Source: Halobacteriales archaeon QH_7_69_31 (GTDB lineage Archaea; Halobacteriota; Halobacteria; Halobacteriales; Haloarculaceae). Taken from it: a stretch of DNA of 50,790 bases. The stretch covers positions 1 through 50,790 of the forward strand of contig PXQY01000112.1 in assembly GCA_003021745.1 (NCBI GenBank). The letters are read 5' to 3'. The translations under genes were made by a program, and so were the position numbers. The notes beneath the pieces were generated by a model that saw only the letters and a program-made list of their open reading frames with translations, had not been told where the DNA came from and ran no database searches. Of the stretch, positions 24,998 to 33,493 are shown one piece after another; position 1 is the stretch's first letter; each line of letters begins with the position of its first letter.

Positions 24998-26224
24998 TCA
25001 GGCGTCGAACCCGGCCCCGTCAGCCTCAACGGCCTCGCCTAGCGCGGCGTGGGTCTTACAGCCGGCGCCTGTGTTGATGACCACGACGTCGTCGTCGGGC
25101 CCGAAGACGCCACGGTCGGCGAGGTCGACAGCCCCGGCCAGCGCGACGGCGGCGGTCACGGAGGCCTCGGGGCCGTCGCTGCGGGCCAGCCGCAGGCTCG
25201 CCTCGACGGCGGCCTCGTCGGAGACGGCGACGCCGGTGCCGCCGCTCTCGCGGACCGCCGAGAGCATCCACGGCGAGGCGCCGGGGTCCGGGATTTCGAC
25301 CCCGCGGGCGACACTGTCCGGATCCGGCCAGGGCTCGTGGGCCTCGGCGCCGGCCCGGATGGCCTCCACGACGGGTGCCGCCCCCGTCGTCTGGGCGACG
25401 TGAAGCCGCGGCGGGTCCGGTCCGAGCCAGCCGACCTCGCGGAGCTGCCGGTAGGCCTTCCAGATGCCGATCAGGCCCACGCCGCCGCCGGTCGGATACA
25501 CCACGTGGTCAGGAACGCGCCAGTCGAGCGCGTCGAACAGCTCGAACCCCATCGTCTTCTTGCCCTCGTGCCGGAACGGCGTCTGGAACGTCGCCACGGA
25601 GTGCCAGCCGTGCTCGGCGCGGGCCTCGGTGAAGGCCGCACCGGCGTCGCCGATCTTGCCGTCGACCAGGTGGAGGTCGGCGCCGTGGGCGGCCACGAGG
25701 TCCTTCTTGACCGCGCCGGCCTGGTGGTTCAGGAAGACGTGGCAGTCCATGCCGGCCCGGGCGGCGTACGCACTGGCCGATTGACCGGCGTTGCCCGCCG
25801 ACGGCAGCGCGACAGTGTCGACGCCGCGCTCGTTGGCACAGGAGATGGCGGCCGCCTGGCCGCGGTCCTTGAACGTGTTCGTGGGGTTCTGGCCCTCGTC
25901 CTTCACGAGCAGGCGGCCGACGCCCAGGTCGTCGGCCAGACTGGGACAGGACAGAAGCGGCGTGTCGCCTTCGCGCATCGAGACCAGCGCGTCGGCGTCC
26001 CGGAGCGGGAGCAGTTCGCGGTAGGCCCACATCGAGCCGCCGCGGCTCGCCCACGTCTCGGGGGCCACGTCGAACGCGTCGAGGTCGTACCGGGGGTCGA
26101 GGATGCCGCCGCAGTCCGGACAGGGGTAGTCGGTCAGCGACAGGTCGTAGGTCGTGCCGCAGCCGCGACAGGTGATGTGGGAGACGCAGCTGTCGGTCGA
26201 TTCGAACTCCCCGGTGATGGACAT
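24998..26224 (-). CDS. thrC: Threonine synthase
   Basis: This PLP enzyme converts O-phosphohomoserine to threonine. The 408-residue protein has an N-terminal zinc ribbon (CRGCGTTYDLSLTDYPCPDCGG), then the PLP-lysine motif NPTNTFKDRGQAAAISCANE, the phosphate loop ALPSAGNAGQSASAYAARAG and the later GGGVGLIGIWKAYRQL. The C-terminus VVINTGAGCKTH is typical. Length fits the family and nothing is missing. The downstream cupin gene starts 44 bp after its stop. Confidence 0.92.
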   Translation of the reverse strand: MSITGEFESTDSCVSHITCRGCGTTYDLSLTDYPCPDCGGILDPRYDLDAFDVAPETWASRGGSMWAYRELLPLRDADALVSMREGDTPLLSCPSLADDLGVGRLLVKDEGQNPTNTFKDRGQAAAISCANERGVDTVALPSAGNAGQSASAYAARAGMDCHVFLNHQAGAVKKDLVAAHGADLHLVDGKIGDAGAAFTEARAEHGWHSVATFQTPFRHEGKKTMGFELFDALDWRVPDHVVYPTGGGVGLIGIWKAYRQLREVGWLGPDPPRLHVAQTTGAAPVVEAIRAGAEAHEPWPDPDSVARGVEIPDPGASPWMLSAVRESGGTGVAVSDEAAVEASLRLARSDGPEASVTAAVALAGAVDLADRGVFGPDDDVVVINTGAGCKTHAALGEAVEADGAGFDA

Positions 26225-26302
26225 GTCGGCGGCTCGGCCCTGCCACCTATAGCTCCTGCGACGAGGGCCGCCGTGGGCAGCGATCCGTGTTCGTCCGGCG
26301 GG

Positions 26303-27109
26303 CTACGCCTCGAGGTCGGCCGCCGCGAGCAGCTCGCCGAGTCGGTCCCGGGCGTCGGCGTCCGGCGGCCGGTGGGGCGAGCGGGCGCGGCCGGCGGGCA
26401 CACCGCGCTCCCGCATCGCCCACTTCAGCCCGGGCACGCCGAACTCGGCGGTGACGGCCCGGTTCAACTCGACGAGCGCGGCGTTCAGCCGGCGCGCCCG
26501 GGTTGCATCACCAGCCTCGTGGGCCGCGGTCACCTCCGCGAGTGCCGCCGGCGCCAGGTTGGCGAGCCCGAGGACGCCGCCCGTGCCACCGGTAGAAAGC
26601 GCCTGGGCGAGCAGTCCGCCACTGCCCACCAGGAGGTCGAACTTCGCGTCGGCGGTCCGTCGACGCGTCCGCAGAAAGGCCGCCAGGTCGCCGCTGGAGT
26701 CCTTCATGCCGACGACCGACGGATGGCCGGCGAGCCGGCCGACGGTCGCGGGCTCCAGCCGGACGCCGGTGTGGGTCGGCACGGCGTACAGGTACACCGG
26801 GAGCGGCGACGCGTCGGCGACCTCGCGGTAGTACGCCTCGATGGCGGCCTGGTCGTGGTCGTAGTAGAACGGCGTGACGATCATCGCGGCGTCGGCACCG
26901 ACCGGGACCGAGGCCGCATCGACGACGGTCTCGACGACCGCCGCGCGTTCGTCGGCCGTCATGAGTTCCGCCTCGCTGTTCGAGCCGCACGGCACGAGGA
27001 AGTCGACGCCGCGGGCCTCGACCCACGCGACGACCTCGCGGAGGCGGTCGTGGTCGACGTCACCCGACTCGTCGAACGGGGTGACGAGCGGCGGTCCGAT
27101 GCCCTCCAT
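26303..27109 (-). CDS. DapA/NAL-family aldolase with an in-frame internal deletion
   Basis: These are class I aldolases with a Schiff-base lysine. The protein begins MEGIGPPLVTPFDESGDVDHD and keeps the catalytic tyrosine (VYLYAVPTHTG) and the Schiff-base lysine (VVGMKDSSGD). Between VVDAASVPV (residue 70) and GADAAMIVTPFYY, about 20 residues that every relative has (an AGTG-containing strand and helix of the TIM barrel) are absent, in frame, at about 26899. The normal GTTGE loop is CGSNSEAEL here, so the substrate is probably not pyruvate/aspartate semialdehyde. Without that barrel unit the enzyme is unlikely to fold. Confidence 0.82.
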   Translation of the reverse strand: MEGIGPPLVTPFDESGDVDHDRLREVVAWVEARGVDFLVPCGSNSEAELMTADERAAVVETVVDAASVPVGADAAMIVTPFYYDHDQAAIEAYYREVADASPLPVYLYAVPTHTGVRLEPATVGRLAGHPSVVGMKDSSGDLAAFLRTRRRTADAKFDLLVGSGGLLAQALSTGGTGGVLGLANLAPAALAEVTAAHEAGDATRARRLNAALVELNRAVTAEFGVPGLKWAMRERGVPAGRARSPHRPPDADARDRLGELLAAADLEA

Positions 27110-27229
27110 GTGCGGTGGGCGGCCGCCGGTCAGTTGGGGCTTTCGCCGCCGGGCCGTCGACCGGCAGCCGCCTGGATGGTCACTGCCGGCGCCCCGACGC
27201 TTTTGCCCCATGCCGAATCAGATACTGCT

Positions 27230-27733
27230 ATGTACGCGGTCGTCGGCTGCTCGAACTGCCGGGCGCTGTGGGTGGTCGAGGACCGCCCGGAGACCACGCA
27301 GTGTCCCCGCTGTCGGTCGACCCACCGATTCGAGCGGCTTAAGGCCTTCGCGGAGACCGACTCCGCCGACGCGGCGGTCCGCGCCCGCAGCGAACTGCTG
27401 GCCGAGCGGGCCGACGAGGGCGGGTTCGTCGACCCGGCGACCGTCGACGCCGAGGCGGTCGGCATGTCCGAGGAGTCGTTCCTGGCCGCGTCCGGACTCG
27501 ACGCAGAGGAGGTCACAGCGGCCGGCGACCGCCGGGGCCCGGGCGAGGGGTCGCGGAGCCGCCGGCAGGTGGTGCTGGATGCGTTCGAGGCCCTTGAGGC
27601 GCCGACCGACGACGCCGTCCGCGCCTACGCCGCCGAGCATGGGGTCGAGGCGGCCGACGTCGACCGGGTGCTTTCGAAACTTCAGCGTGCCGGCGAGGTG
27701 ACCCGGAGCGACGGGGTCTACCGGCGGCTCTGA
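27230..27733 (+). CDS. Haloarchaeal zinc-ribbon protein, DUF5817-like
   Basis: The protein has 167 residues. The N-terminus MYAVVGCSNCRALWVVEDRPETTQCPRCRS carries two CxxC pairs for one zinc. The middle is helical and acidic, and the C-terminal third (SRSRRQVVLDAFEALEAPTDDAVRAY to LQRAGEVTRSDGVYRRL) resembles a winged-helix unit. A nucleic acid-associated role is likely but unproven. It is divergent from the DapA-family gene. Confidence 0.82.
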   Translation: MYAVVGCSNCRALWVVEDRPETTQCPRCRSTHRFERLKAFAETDSADAAVRARSELLAERADEGGFVDPATVDAEAVGMSEESFLAASGLDAEEVTAAGDRRGPGEGSRSRRQVVLDAFEALEAPTDDAVRAYAAEHGVEAADVDRVLSKLQRAGEVTRSDGVYRRL

Positions 27734-27792
27734 TCGGCCCTCGGCGCGCGCCAGTCCGAACCGGCTTTGTACCGGTCGGCCGACGTCGGGGT

Positions 27793-28113
27793 ATGGAGCG
27801 TGAGCCGACGGCGTACAGCCGGCCGCTCGTCGTGTTCGGCCTCGGCGCCGTGCTGGTGGCCGACCTGGCCGTCGGGATACCGTCCCCCGCGTTCGTCGGC
27901 GCCGGGGCGGCGGTGCTTTTCATCTCGGGGGTGGTCCACCTCGCCGCCGGCGAGCGGCGGGCCGCCGCCGGCTGGGGCATGTTCGGACTCGCGCTGGGGT
28001 TCTTCCGCGTCCTGGACGGGGGTTCGGACGCGCTCGTACTCCTCGCCGTCGGGTCGCTGGTCGTGGCCGGGCTGGCGTTACAGATCAGCGAACGCGTCGA
28101 GGACCGGCTCTGA
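27793..28113 (+). CDS. Small membrane protein, unknown function
   Basis: The protein has 106 residues with four closely spaced hydrophobic segments: PLVVFGLGAVLVADLAVGI, FVGAGAAVLFISGVVHLAA, a GWGMFGLALGFFRVL segment and ALVLLAVGSLVVAGLALQI. It has short charged ends (MEREPTAYSR and SERVEDRL). There is no recognisable family motif. It follows the zinc-ribbon gene by 60 bp in the same direction and may be co-transcribed. Confidence 0.7.
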   Translation: MEREPTAYSRPLVVFGLGAVLVADLAVGIPSPAFVGAGAAVLFISGVVHLAAGERRAAAGWGMFGLALGFFRVLDGGSDALVLLAVGSLVVAGLALQISERVEDRL

Positions 28114-28531
28114 GCCGCGAGGCCGAACGGAGTGAGGCCTCGGAATGAGCGAGCGGGAGGACCGACCGTAGGGAGGGACGACACGCGAGCCGCGAGCCGC
28201 GAGCGGAGCGAGCGCTTCGGACTGTGCGAGCGGTGAACGCAGCGACCCGCGAGCCGCGCGGTCGACCATCGGGAGACCGCGGAAGGAGCGAGCTGCGAGC
28301 CGGGCGGTCTCCGCCCGAGAACGCCCGAGCGGTCCGGACGGACTGGCCCCGCGCGCGGCGAGCCTTCCACCGGCGGTGGACTGCGGTCTTGGCCGTCCGC
28401 CTGGAGACGCCGCCGGCAACGGTCTGGCGGCCACATTCTACGGCCTCGCGAGTTCGAGCGGACCGGCGACCACGGCGTGGACATCGGTGGGGCTCGACGG
28501 ATAGCCCGGCGAGTCGACCCCCGTCGAGGGC
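28114..28531. other. Gene-free, low-complexity haloarchaeal spacer
   Basis: This 418-bp stretch between two convergent genes is built of degenerate words such as GCGAGC, GAGCGAG and CGAGCCGCGAG, repeated many times at 28115-28310. Several frames stay open only because of composition; none resembles a protein. I see no RNA gene. Confidence 0.6.
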
Positions 28532-29740
28532 CTACCGGCCCAGTTCAGCGTGAGCGCCGGCGAGGTTGTCCGAAGCGAGCGCGCCGAGCAGCGACAGCTC
28601 CCCGCCGAGGGCGGCGGTCGCGATGACCTCCGCGAGGGCGTCGGCGTTGCTGCCGGCGGGGTCGCCGCTGCCGCGGACCCCGACGACGTCCAGCGCCTCG
28701 GCCTGGGTCGGCAGCGTCGTGCCGCCGCCGACCGTCCCGACCTCCAGCGACGCCAGTGTGAGGCTCGCATAGAGGTCCTCATCGCGGACGTCCGCGGTGG
28801 TGATGGCGTTGGCGCCCTCGACGACCTGGGCCACGTCCTGGCCGGTCGCGAGGAAGGCGGCGGCGACGGTGTTGGCGGCGTGGGCGTTGAACCCGAGCGA
28901 CCCCGCCTTGGCGGAGCCGACGAGGTTCTTCCGGGTGTTGGCCTCGACGATGGCCGCCGGCGTGGTGTCGAAGTACGTCTCCACTGTCTCACGCGGGATT
29001 TCGACGTCGGCGGCGACGGTTCGGCCGCGGCCCTCGACGCTGTTGACCGCGGCGGGCTTCTTGTCCGAACAGAGGTTCCCCGATAGCGCGACGAGGTCGG
29101 CCGGCGTCTCCGCGGCGACGACGTCGCAGGCGGCCTCGGTAGCGATGGTGGCCATGTTCATCCCCATCGCGTCCGCGGTGTCGTAGGCGAACCGGAGGAA
29201 GACGCTGTCGCCGACGACGTACGGCGTGACCTCGCGCAGCTCGCCGTGGCTCGTGGTCGACTCGGCGGCCTCGGCGAGCGCGTCGACATTGTCCCGGACC
29301 CAGCCGGCCACCTCGCCGGCCTCGCCGACGTCGGCGACCCGGAACACGGGCGCCCGCGTCATCGCGTTCTGCAGCACCCGGGCGGTGGCGCCGTCGGCCG
29401 CCCGGATGGCCGCACAGCCCCGGTTGACCGAGGCGACCAGGGCGCCCTCCGTGGTCGCCATGGGGAGGAACCGCTCGCCGTCGACGGCGCCGCCGTCGAT
29501 CCGGATGGGCCCGACGACCCCCATCGGGACCTGGGCCGCGCCGAGCATGTTCTCGATGTTCGGTTCGGCGTCGGCGGCGTCGAAGGTGTAGGCGCCGACG
29601 GCGTCCAGGTCCGCCGCGGTGTCCTCGACGAGTAGGTGACGTCGGGCCGTCGCGGCGACGTCGGGGTCGGCGTGCGCTTCGAGTTCGTGCAGGCGCAACT
29701 CGCCGCGCCGGACTCCGTCGACGAGTTCCTCGGTGTCCAT
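28532..29740 (-). CDS. hmgA: HMG-CoA reductase, class I
   Basis: This NADPH-dependent enzyme makes mevalonate for archaeal membrane lipids and is the target of statins in haloarchaea. The 402-residue protein starts MDTEELVDGVRRGELRLHEL. Catalytic residues are visible: E98 in ATTEGALVAS, the lysine of NLCSDKKPAAVN (about K227), D302 in ATGQDVAQVVEGANAI and H397 in the last ten residues (AGAHAELGR). Fully colinear with the family. Confidence 0.97.
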   Translation of the reverse strand: MDTEELVDGVRRGELRLHELEAHADPDVAATARRHLLVEDTAADLDAVGAYTFDAADAEPNIENMLGAAQVPMGVVGPIRIDGGAVDGERFLPMATTEGALVASVNRGCAAIRAADGATARVLQNAMTRAPVFRVADVGEAGEVAGWVRDNVDALAEAAESTTSHGELREVTPYVVGDSVFLRFAYDTADAMGMNMATIATEAACDVVAAETPADLVALSGNLCSDKKPAAVNSVEGRGRTVAADVEIPRETVETYFDTTPAAIVEANTRKNLVGSAKAGSLGFNAHAANTVAAAFLATGQDVAQVVEGANAITTADVRDEDLYASLTLASLEVGTVGGGTTLPTQAEALDVVGVRGSGDPAGSNADALAEVIATAALGGELSLLGALASDNLAGAHAELGR

Positions 29741-29822
29741 ACCGGCGCCTCGCGGGGGCGGGACTAATGGCTTCGGTGAGTGCCGCAGGAGGTTTCAAGG
29801 CCGTCGCGGCCGGCGGTCCGGT

Positions 29823-31379
29823 ATGACCGAGCCGGCGGACCGCATCTTCCGGAACGCGGAGGTTCATACGCTTTCGACACCCGACGCGGCGGCTGACGCC
29901 GCCGCGTCAGAACCTGCCGGGCGGCACGCGGACGAGCCCCACGAGGCCGTCGCGGTCCGGGACGGTCGCGTGCTCCGGGTCGGCGACGGCGACGAGGTCG
30001 GGTTCCTGGAGGGCGTCGCGACTGACGTAATCGACTGCGAAGGTGGCGTCCTCCTGCCGGGGTTCGTCGACGCCCACACCCACATGGAGGTGCTCGGCCG
30101 GCGGCTCGTCCACGCCGACCTCGGGGCGGCGACCGACCGGGAAAACGCCATCGCGCGGCTCGCGGACGCCCCGGGCGACGACTGGATCCTCGGGTACGGC
30201 TACGACGAGTCCACCTGGCCGTCCGGCCGGTTCCTCACCCGCGAGGACCTCGACGCCGTCTCGACGGACACCCCGGTGGTCGCGTTCCGGGAGGACCTGC
30301 ACACGGCGTCGGTGAACTCGCTGGTGCTGGAACGGTACGCCGACGACCTGCCGGCCGATGACGTCACCCGCGAGGCCGGCGAACCGACCGGCGTCGTCAC
30401 CGAGGGGGCCGCCGAGTTCCTCCGGATGGAGACCGCCCCCGGCCACGAAGAGACGAAACGGCTCGTCGAAGCGGCCCGCGACTACGCCCACGAACGCGGC
30501 GTCACCGGCGTCCACGACATGGTCAGACGCTCCCACGCCCCGGCGGCCTACCGGGAGCTCGCCGTCGCCGACGACCTCCAGTTGCGCGTCCGGCTGTACT
30601 ACTGGACCGACCACCTCGACGCCGTCGAGGAACTCGGGCTGGCGTCGGACCACGGCAGCGACCACGTCGAGGTCGGCGGCATCAAGACCTACACCGACGG
30701 CTCCATCGGCGCGGGCACGGCGAAGCTGACCGGGCCCTACGCCGACCGCGACGGCACCGGCGAGTGGGTCGTCACACCCGATGAACTGGCCGACGTCGTC
30801 GACCGCGCCGAGGCCCGCGACCTCCAGCTCGCGGTCCACGCCATCGGCGACGAGGCGGTCCGGGTCGCCCTCGAGGCCCTGCCCGACGACCCCGACGCCA
30901 GACACCGCATCGAGCACGCCGAACTCCTCCCGCCCGACCTCGAGCCGTCGGAGTTCCACGCCGTCGCCTCGATGCAGCCGAACTTCCTCCGGTGGGCGCG
31001 CGACGGCGGGCTCTACCACGACCGCCTCGGGGAGGCCCGGACGGCGTCCTCGAACCGCTTTGCGGACATCCAGGCGGCCGGCGTCCCGCTGGCGTTCGGC
31101 AGCGACGGCATGCCGCTTTCTCCACTCTACGGCGTCGAACAGACTGTCACGGCGCCCGAATCCTGCCAGCGCCTCGGCGTCACCGACGCCCTTCGGGCCT
31201 ACACCGCCGGTGCGGCCTACGCGGGCCGCGCCGAGGACCGGTTCGGCACGGTCGAACCGGGCAAGTGCGCGGACTTCGTCGTCCTCTCCGAGTCGCCGTG
31301 GGCCGTCGACCCCGGTGACATCGCCGACATCCCGGTCGCGATGACGGTCGTCGACGGCGAGGTCGTCCACCGGGCGTGA
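29823..31379 (+). CDS. Amidohydrolase family protein, YtcJ type
   Basis: The 518-residue metal-dependent hydrolase starts MTEPADRIFRNAEVHTLST. It has the N-terminal composite beta domain, the metal motif LPGFVDAHTHMEVLG, GVTGVHDMVRRS, GGIKTYTDGSIGAGTAKL (the metal-bridging KTYTDGS segment of amidohydrolase family 3), LQLAVHAIGDEAV, RIEHAELL and AFGSDGMPLSP. The substrate could be an N-substituted amide or formamide; this cannot be resolved. Length fits. It is divergent from hmgA, with about 80 bp between the starts. Confidence 0.9.
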   Translation: MTEPADRIFRNAEVHTLSTPDAAADAAASEPAGRHADEPHEAVAVRDGRVLRVGDGDEVGFLEGVATDVIDCEGGVLLPGFVDAHTHMEVLGRRLVHADLGAATDRENAIARLADAPGDDWILGYGYDESTWPSGRFLTREDLDAVSTDTPVVAFREDLHTASVNSLVLERYADDLPADDVTREAGEPTGVVTEGAAEFLRMETAPGHEETKRLVEAARDYAHERGVTGVHDMVRRSHAPAAYRELAVADDLQLRVRLYYWTDHLDAVEELGLASDHGSDHVEVGGIKTYTDGSIGAGTAKLTGPYADRDGTGEWVVTPDELADVVDRAEARDLQLAVHAIGDEAVRVALEALPDDPDARHRIEHAELLPPDLEPSEFHAVASMQPNFLRWARDGGLYHDRLGEARTASSNRFADIQAAGVPLAFGSDGMPLSPLYGVEQTVTAPESCQRLGVTDALRAYTAGAAYAGRAEDRFGTVEPGKCADFVVLSESPWAVDPGDIADIPVAMTVVDGEVVHRA

Positions 31380-31475
31380 GTCCCGACGGCGGAACGACCG
31401 AGGGCGTCCGGAGGCCCGCGTCGCCCGACCGCGAAGGGGCGGTTATTTGACGCCGGCTTACTAAGCCGCCGCCGA

Positions 31476-33329
31476 ATGGCACACACGCCAAGCCGGATCG
31501 GTCTCGCCGTCGCCCTGGTCGTCGCGTTCGCGGTCGTCTGGTCGCTGGAGGGCCGGGGGCGCTGGCGCGCCCGGTTCACCGACCGCTTCGTCCTCGGGGT
31601 GCCGTGGGGCACGCTGGTGACGGTCGCCGTGGTCGTCGGGTTCTACCTCCTCGCACAGAGCGGGCTCCGGCACTGGTCCGCTCCCGTCGTCTACCCCTTC
31701 GTCACCTGGTCGTACTTCTATCCGACCGGCATCCTGACCGCCGGCGTCGCCCACGGCTCCCCCGGTCACCTCCTCGGGAACATGCTGGGGACGCTTGCCT
31801 TCGCGCCCATCGCCGAGTACGCCTGGGGCCACTATCCACCCTCGGACCGCGGCCGCACCCGCCTCGGGCGCCGCGACACCGGCGGCCTCCTCGCCCGGCC
31901 GGTCGTCCGCGCGCTCGTCGTCTTCCCCGCCGTCCTGCTGCTCGCGGCGTTTCTCACCGCCGCGTTCGCCGCCGGCCCCGGCCTCGGCTTCTCCGGCGCC
32001 GTCTTCGCCATCGCCGGCCTCGCGGTCGTCACCTACCCCGTCACGACGCTTCTGGCGCTCGTCGCCGCCAGTGCACTCGGCACCGTCTACCGGGCGATCA
32101 CCGAGCCGGTCGTCCGGGCGGGCATCGAGGCCGGCGGGCCCTCGCCGCCCCCGTGGGCCTCGATCGCGTTCCAGGCACACCTGCTCGGCTTCCTCGCCGG
32201 TGTCGCCGTCGGCGCGGCGCTGTTGGGCCGGCGGGGCCGCCGCCCGGCCCTGGACCGCGTGTTCCTCGCGACGCTCGCGCTCGGCCTGGTGCAGGCGCTG
32301 TGGCTGTTGGTCTGGGTCGACGGCGAGACGTTCGTCCTCTACCGCGCCGCCGGTGTCGCCCTCGTCGCTCTCCTGTCCGTGCTGGTCGCCGCCGCGGCGG
32401 GCGGCAGCAACCGCCCGCTCCCGAAACCGCTGTCCGCGCTGCCGCGACGGCCGAAGCGCCGCCACCTCGCGGCAGTGTGGCTCCTCCTCGTCATCGTTGC
32501 GGCCGCCGCCGGCATCGCGGCCGTCGTCATGGAGGCCGAGCTCGTCGGCCTCGGCGTCGGCGTTCTCGTCCTCGTCGCCGTCGTCCTGGCGGTGCCCGCG
32601 CTCCCGCCGCTCCTGCCGGACCGGCTGGTCGCCTCCCCGGTGTCCCGGCGGTGGAGCGCGGGCGCGACAGTTGCCGTCGCCGCCATCGTCGTCGCCGCCC
32701 CCGCCGTCCCGCTCGGGTTCGTCGTGGTCGCCGACGACGCCGGCGTCCCCGGTGGGACGGCCGTCGAGGTCCGCGACTACGACGTCGCCTACGGCGAGAA
32801 CGTCACACCCCCACGGGACACGCTCGTCGACTTCGGCAACGAGACCGACCCCGTCAACGTCACCGGCGTCATCGTCGAGAGTAGCGACCGGGAACTGTGG
32901 GGCGTCGCCGTCCGGGAGGAGTCACTCGCGTTCGCCGGCAACGACACCGTCGTGCTGGGCGGCCTCGGCTGGCGCGAGACCGTCGAGGCCAACCGGACCG
33001 GCTGGACCGTCCCCGGCAACGACACCGTCTACGCCGTCGACCTCACCCACGACGGCGCGACCACCCGGTCGTTCCGCTCGGCCCCCTCGACCGCCGACGT
33101 CCTGGTCGACGGCCGCCGGGTCGCCGTCGCCCCGACCACCGACGGCTTCGAACTCCGCGTCATCGAGAACGGCTCGACGGTCGGCACGGCGCCGATCCCG
33201 GCCGCGAACGAGTCGGCGTCCGTCGGCGACCTGCGGCTGGAGACCCGGGTCGAGGACGGCACGGCGCGGGTCGTCGCGGTCGCCGACCGGACGGAGGTCC
33301 AGGTCGCCGCCCGGGAGACATACAACTGA
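31476..33329 (+). CDS. Rhomboid-family intramembrane serine protease with a surface domain
   Basis: The 617-residue membrane protein has about ten hydrophobic segments. The rhomboid core is at residues of about 80-250: HGSPGHLLGNMLG (HxxxN oxyanion helix), GLGFSGAVFAI with the nucleophile S173 (GxSG), and AFQAHLLGFLAG with the catalytic histidine. A second membrane half follows, then a C-terminal domain of about 180 residues with many N-x-T/S sequons (NVT, NET, NDT, NRT, NGS), which is expected to lie outside the cell and be glycosylated. Substrates are unknown. It is a haloarchaeal architecture. Confidence 0.88.
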   Translation: MAHTPSRIGLAVALVVAFAVVWSLEGRGRWRARFTDRFVLGVPWGTLVTVAVVVGFYLLAQSGLRHWSAPVVYPFVTWSYFYPTGILTAGVAHGSPGHLLGNMLGTLAFAPIAEYAWGHYPPSDRGRTRLGRRDTGGLLARPVVRALVVFPAVLLLAAFLTAAFAAGPGLGFSGAVFAIAGLAVVTYPVTTLLALVAASALGTVYRAITEPVVRAGIEAGGPSPPPWASIAFQAHLLGFLAGVAVGAALLGRRGRRPALDRVFLATLALGLVQALWLLVWVDGETFVLYRAAGVALVALLSVLVAAAAGGSNRPLPKPLSALPRRPKRRHLAAVWLLLVIVAAAAGIAAVVMEAELVGLGVGVLVLVAVVLAVPALPPLLPDRLVASPVSRRWSAGATVAVAAIVVAAPAVPLGFVVVADDAGVPGGTAVEVRDYDVAYGENVTPPRDTLVDFGNETDPVNVTGVIVESSDRELWGVAVREESLAFAGNDTVVLGGLGWRETVEANRTGWTVPGNDTVYAVDLTHDGATTRSFRSAPSTADVLVDGRRVAVAPTTDGFELRVIENGSTVGTAPIPAANESASVGDLRLETRVEDGTARVVAVADRTEVQVAARETYN

Positions 33330-33424
33330 CGCACCAGTCGACCCGTCCGCCCGGCACCGCGGGGCAATCGCGGCGGCGACCTCTTCCAGTACCCGGAATT
33401 GCGGCAATATTCTCCACATAACCC

Positions 33425-33438
33425 CGTCTTTGAAGACG
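33425..33438. promoter_or_regulatory. Palindrome at the nadABC promoter
   Basis: CGTCTTTGAAGACG is a 6+6 inverted repeat with a 2-nt centre. It lies directly before the AT-rich box AATTTTATCAA (about 33439-33449), which sits some 45 nt before the nadA start and is the likely TATA box. The palindrome thus covers the TFB-recognition position, as expected for a repressor or activator site. The regulator is unknown. Confidence 0.5.
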
Positions 33439-33449
33439 AAATTTTATCA
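33439..33449 (+). promoter_or_regulatory. Probable TATA box of nadABC
   Basis: This is a clear AT-rich island in GC-rich surroundings, 45-55 nt before the nadA ATG. It implies a short leader of about 20-25 nt. Confidence 0.55.
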
Positions 33450-33493
33450 ATACCGCCGTCCGTAGACCGTCCAACCCGACGAGGTACCCATAC

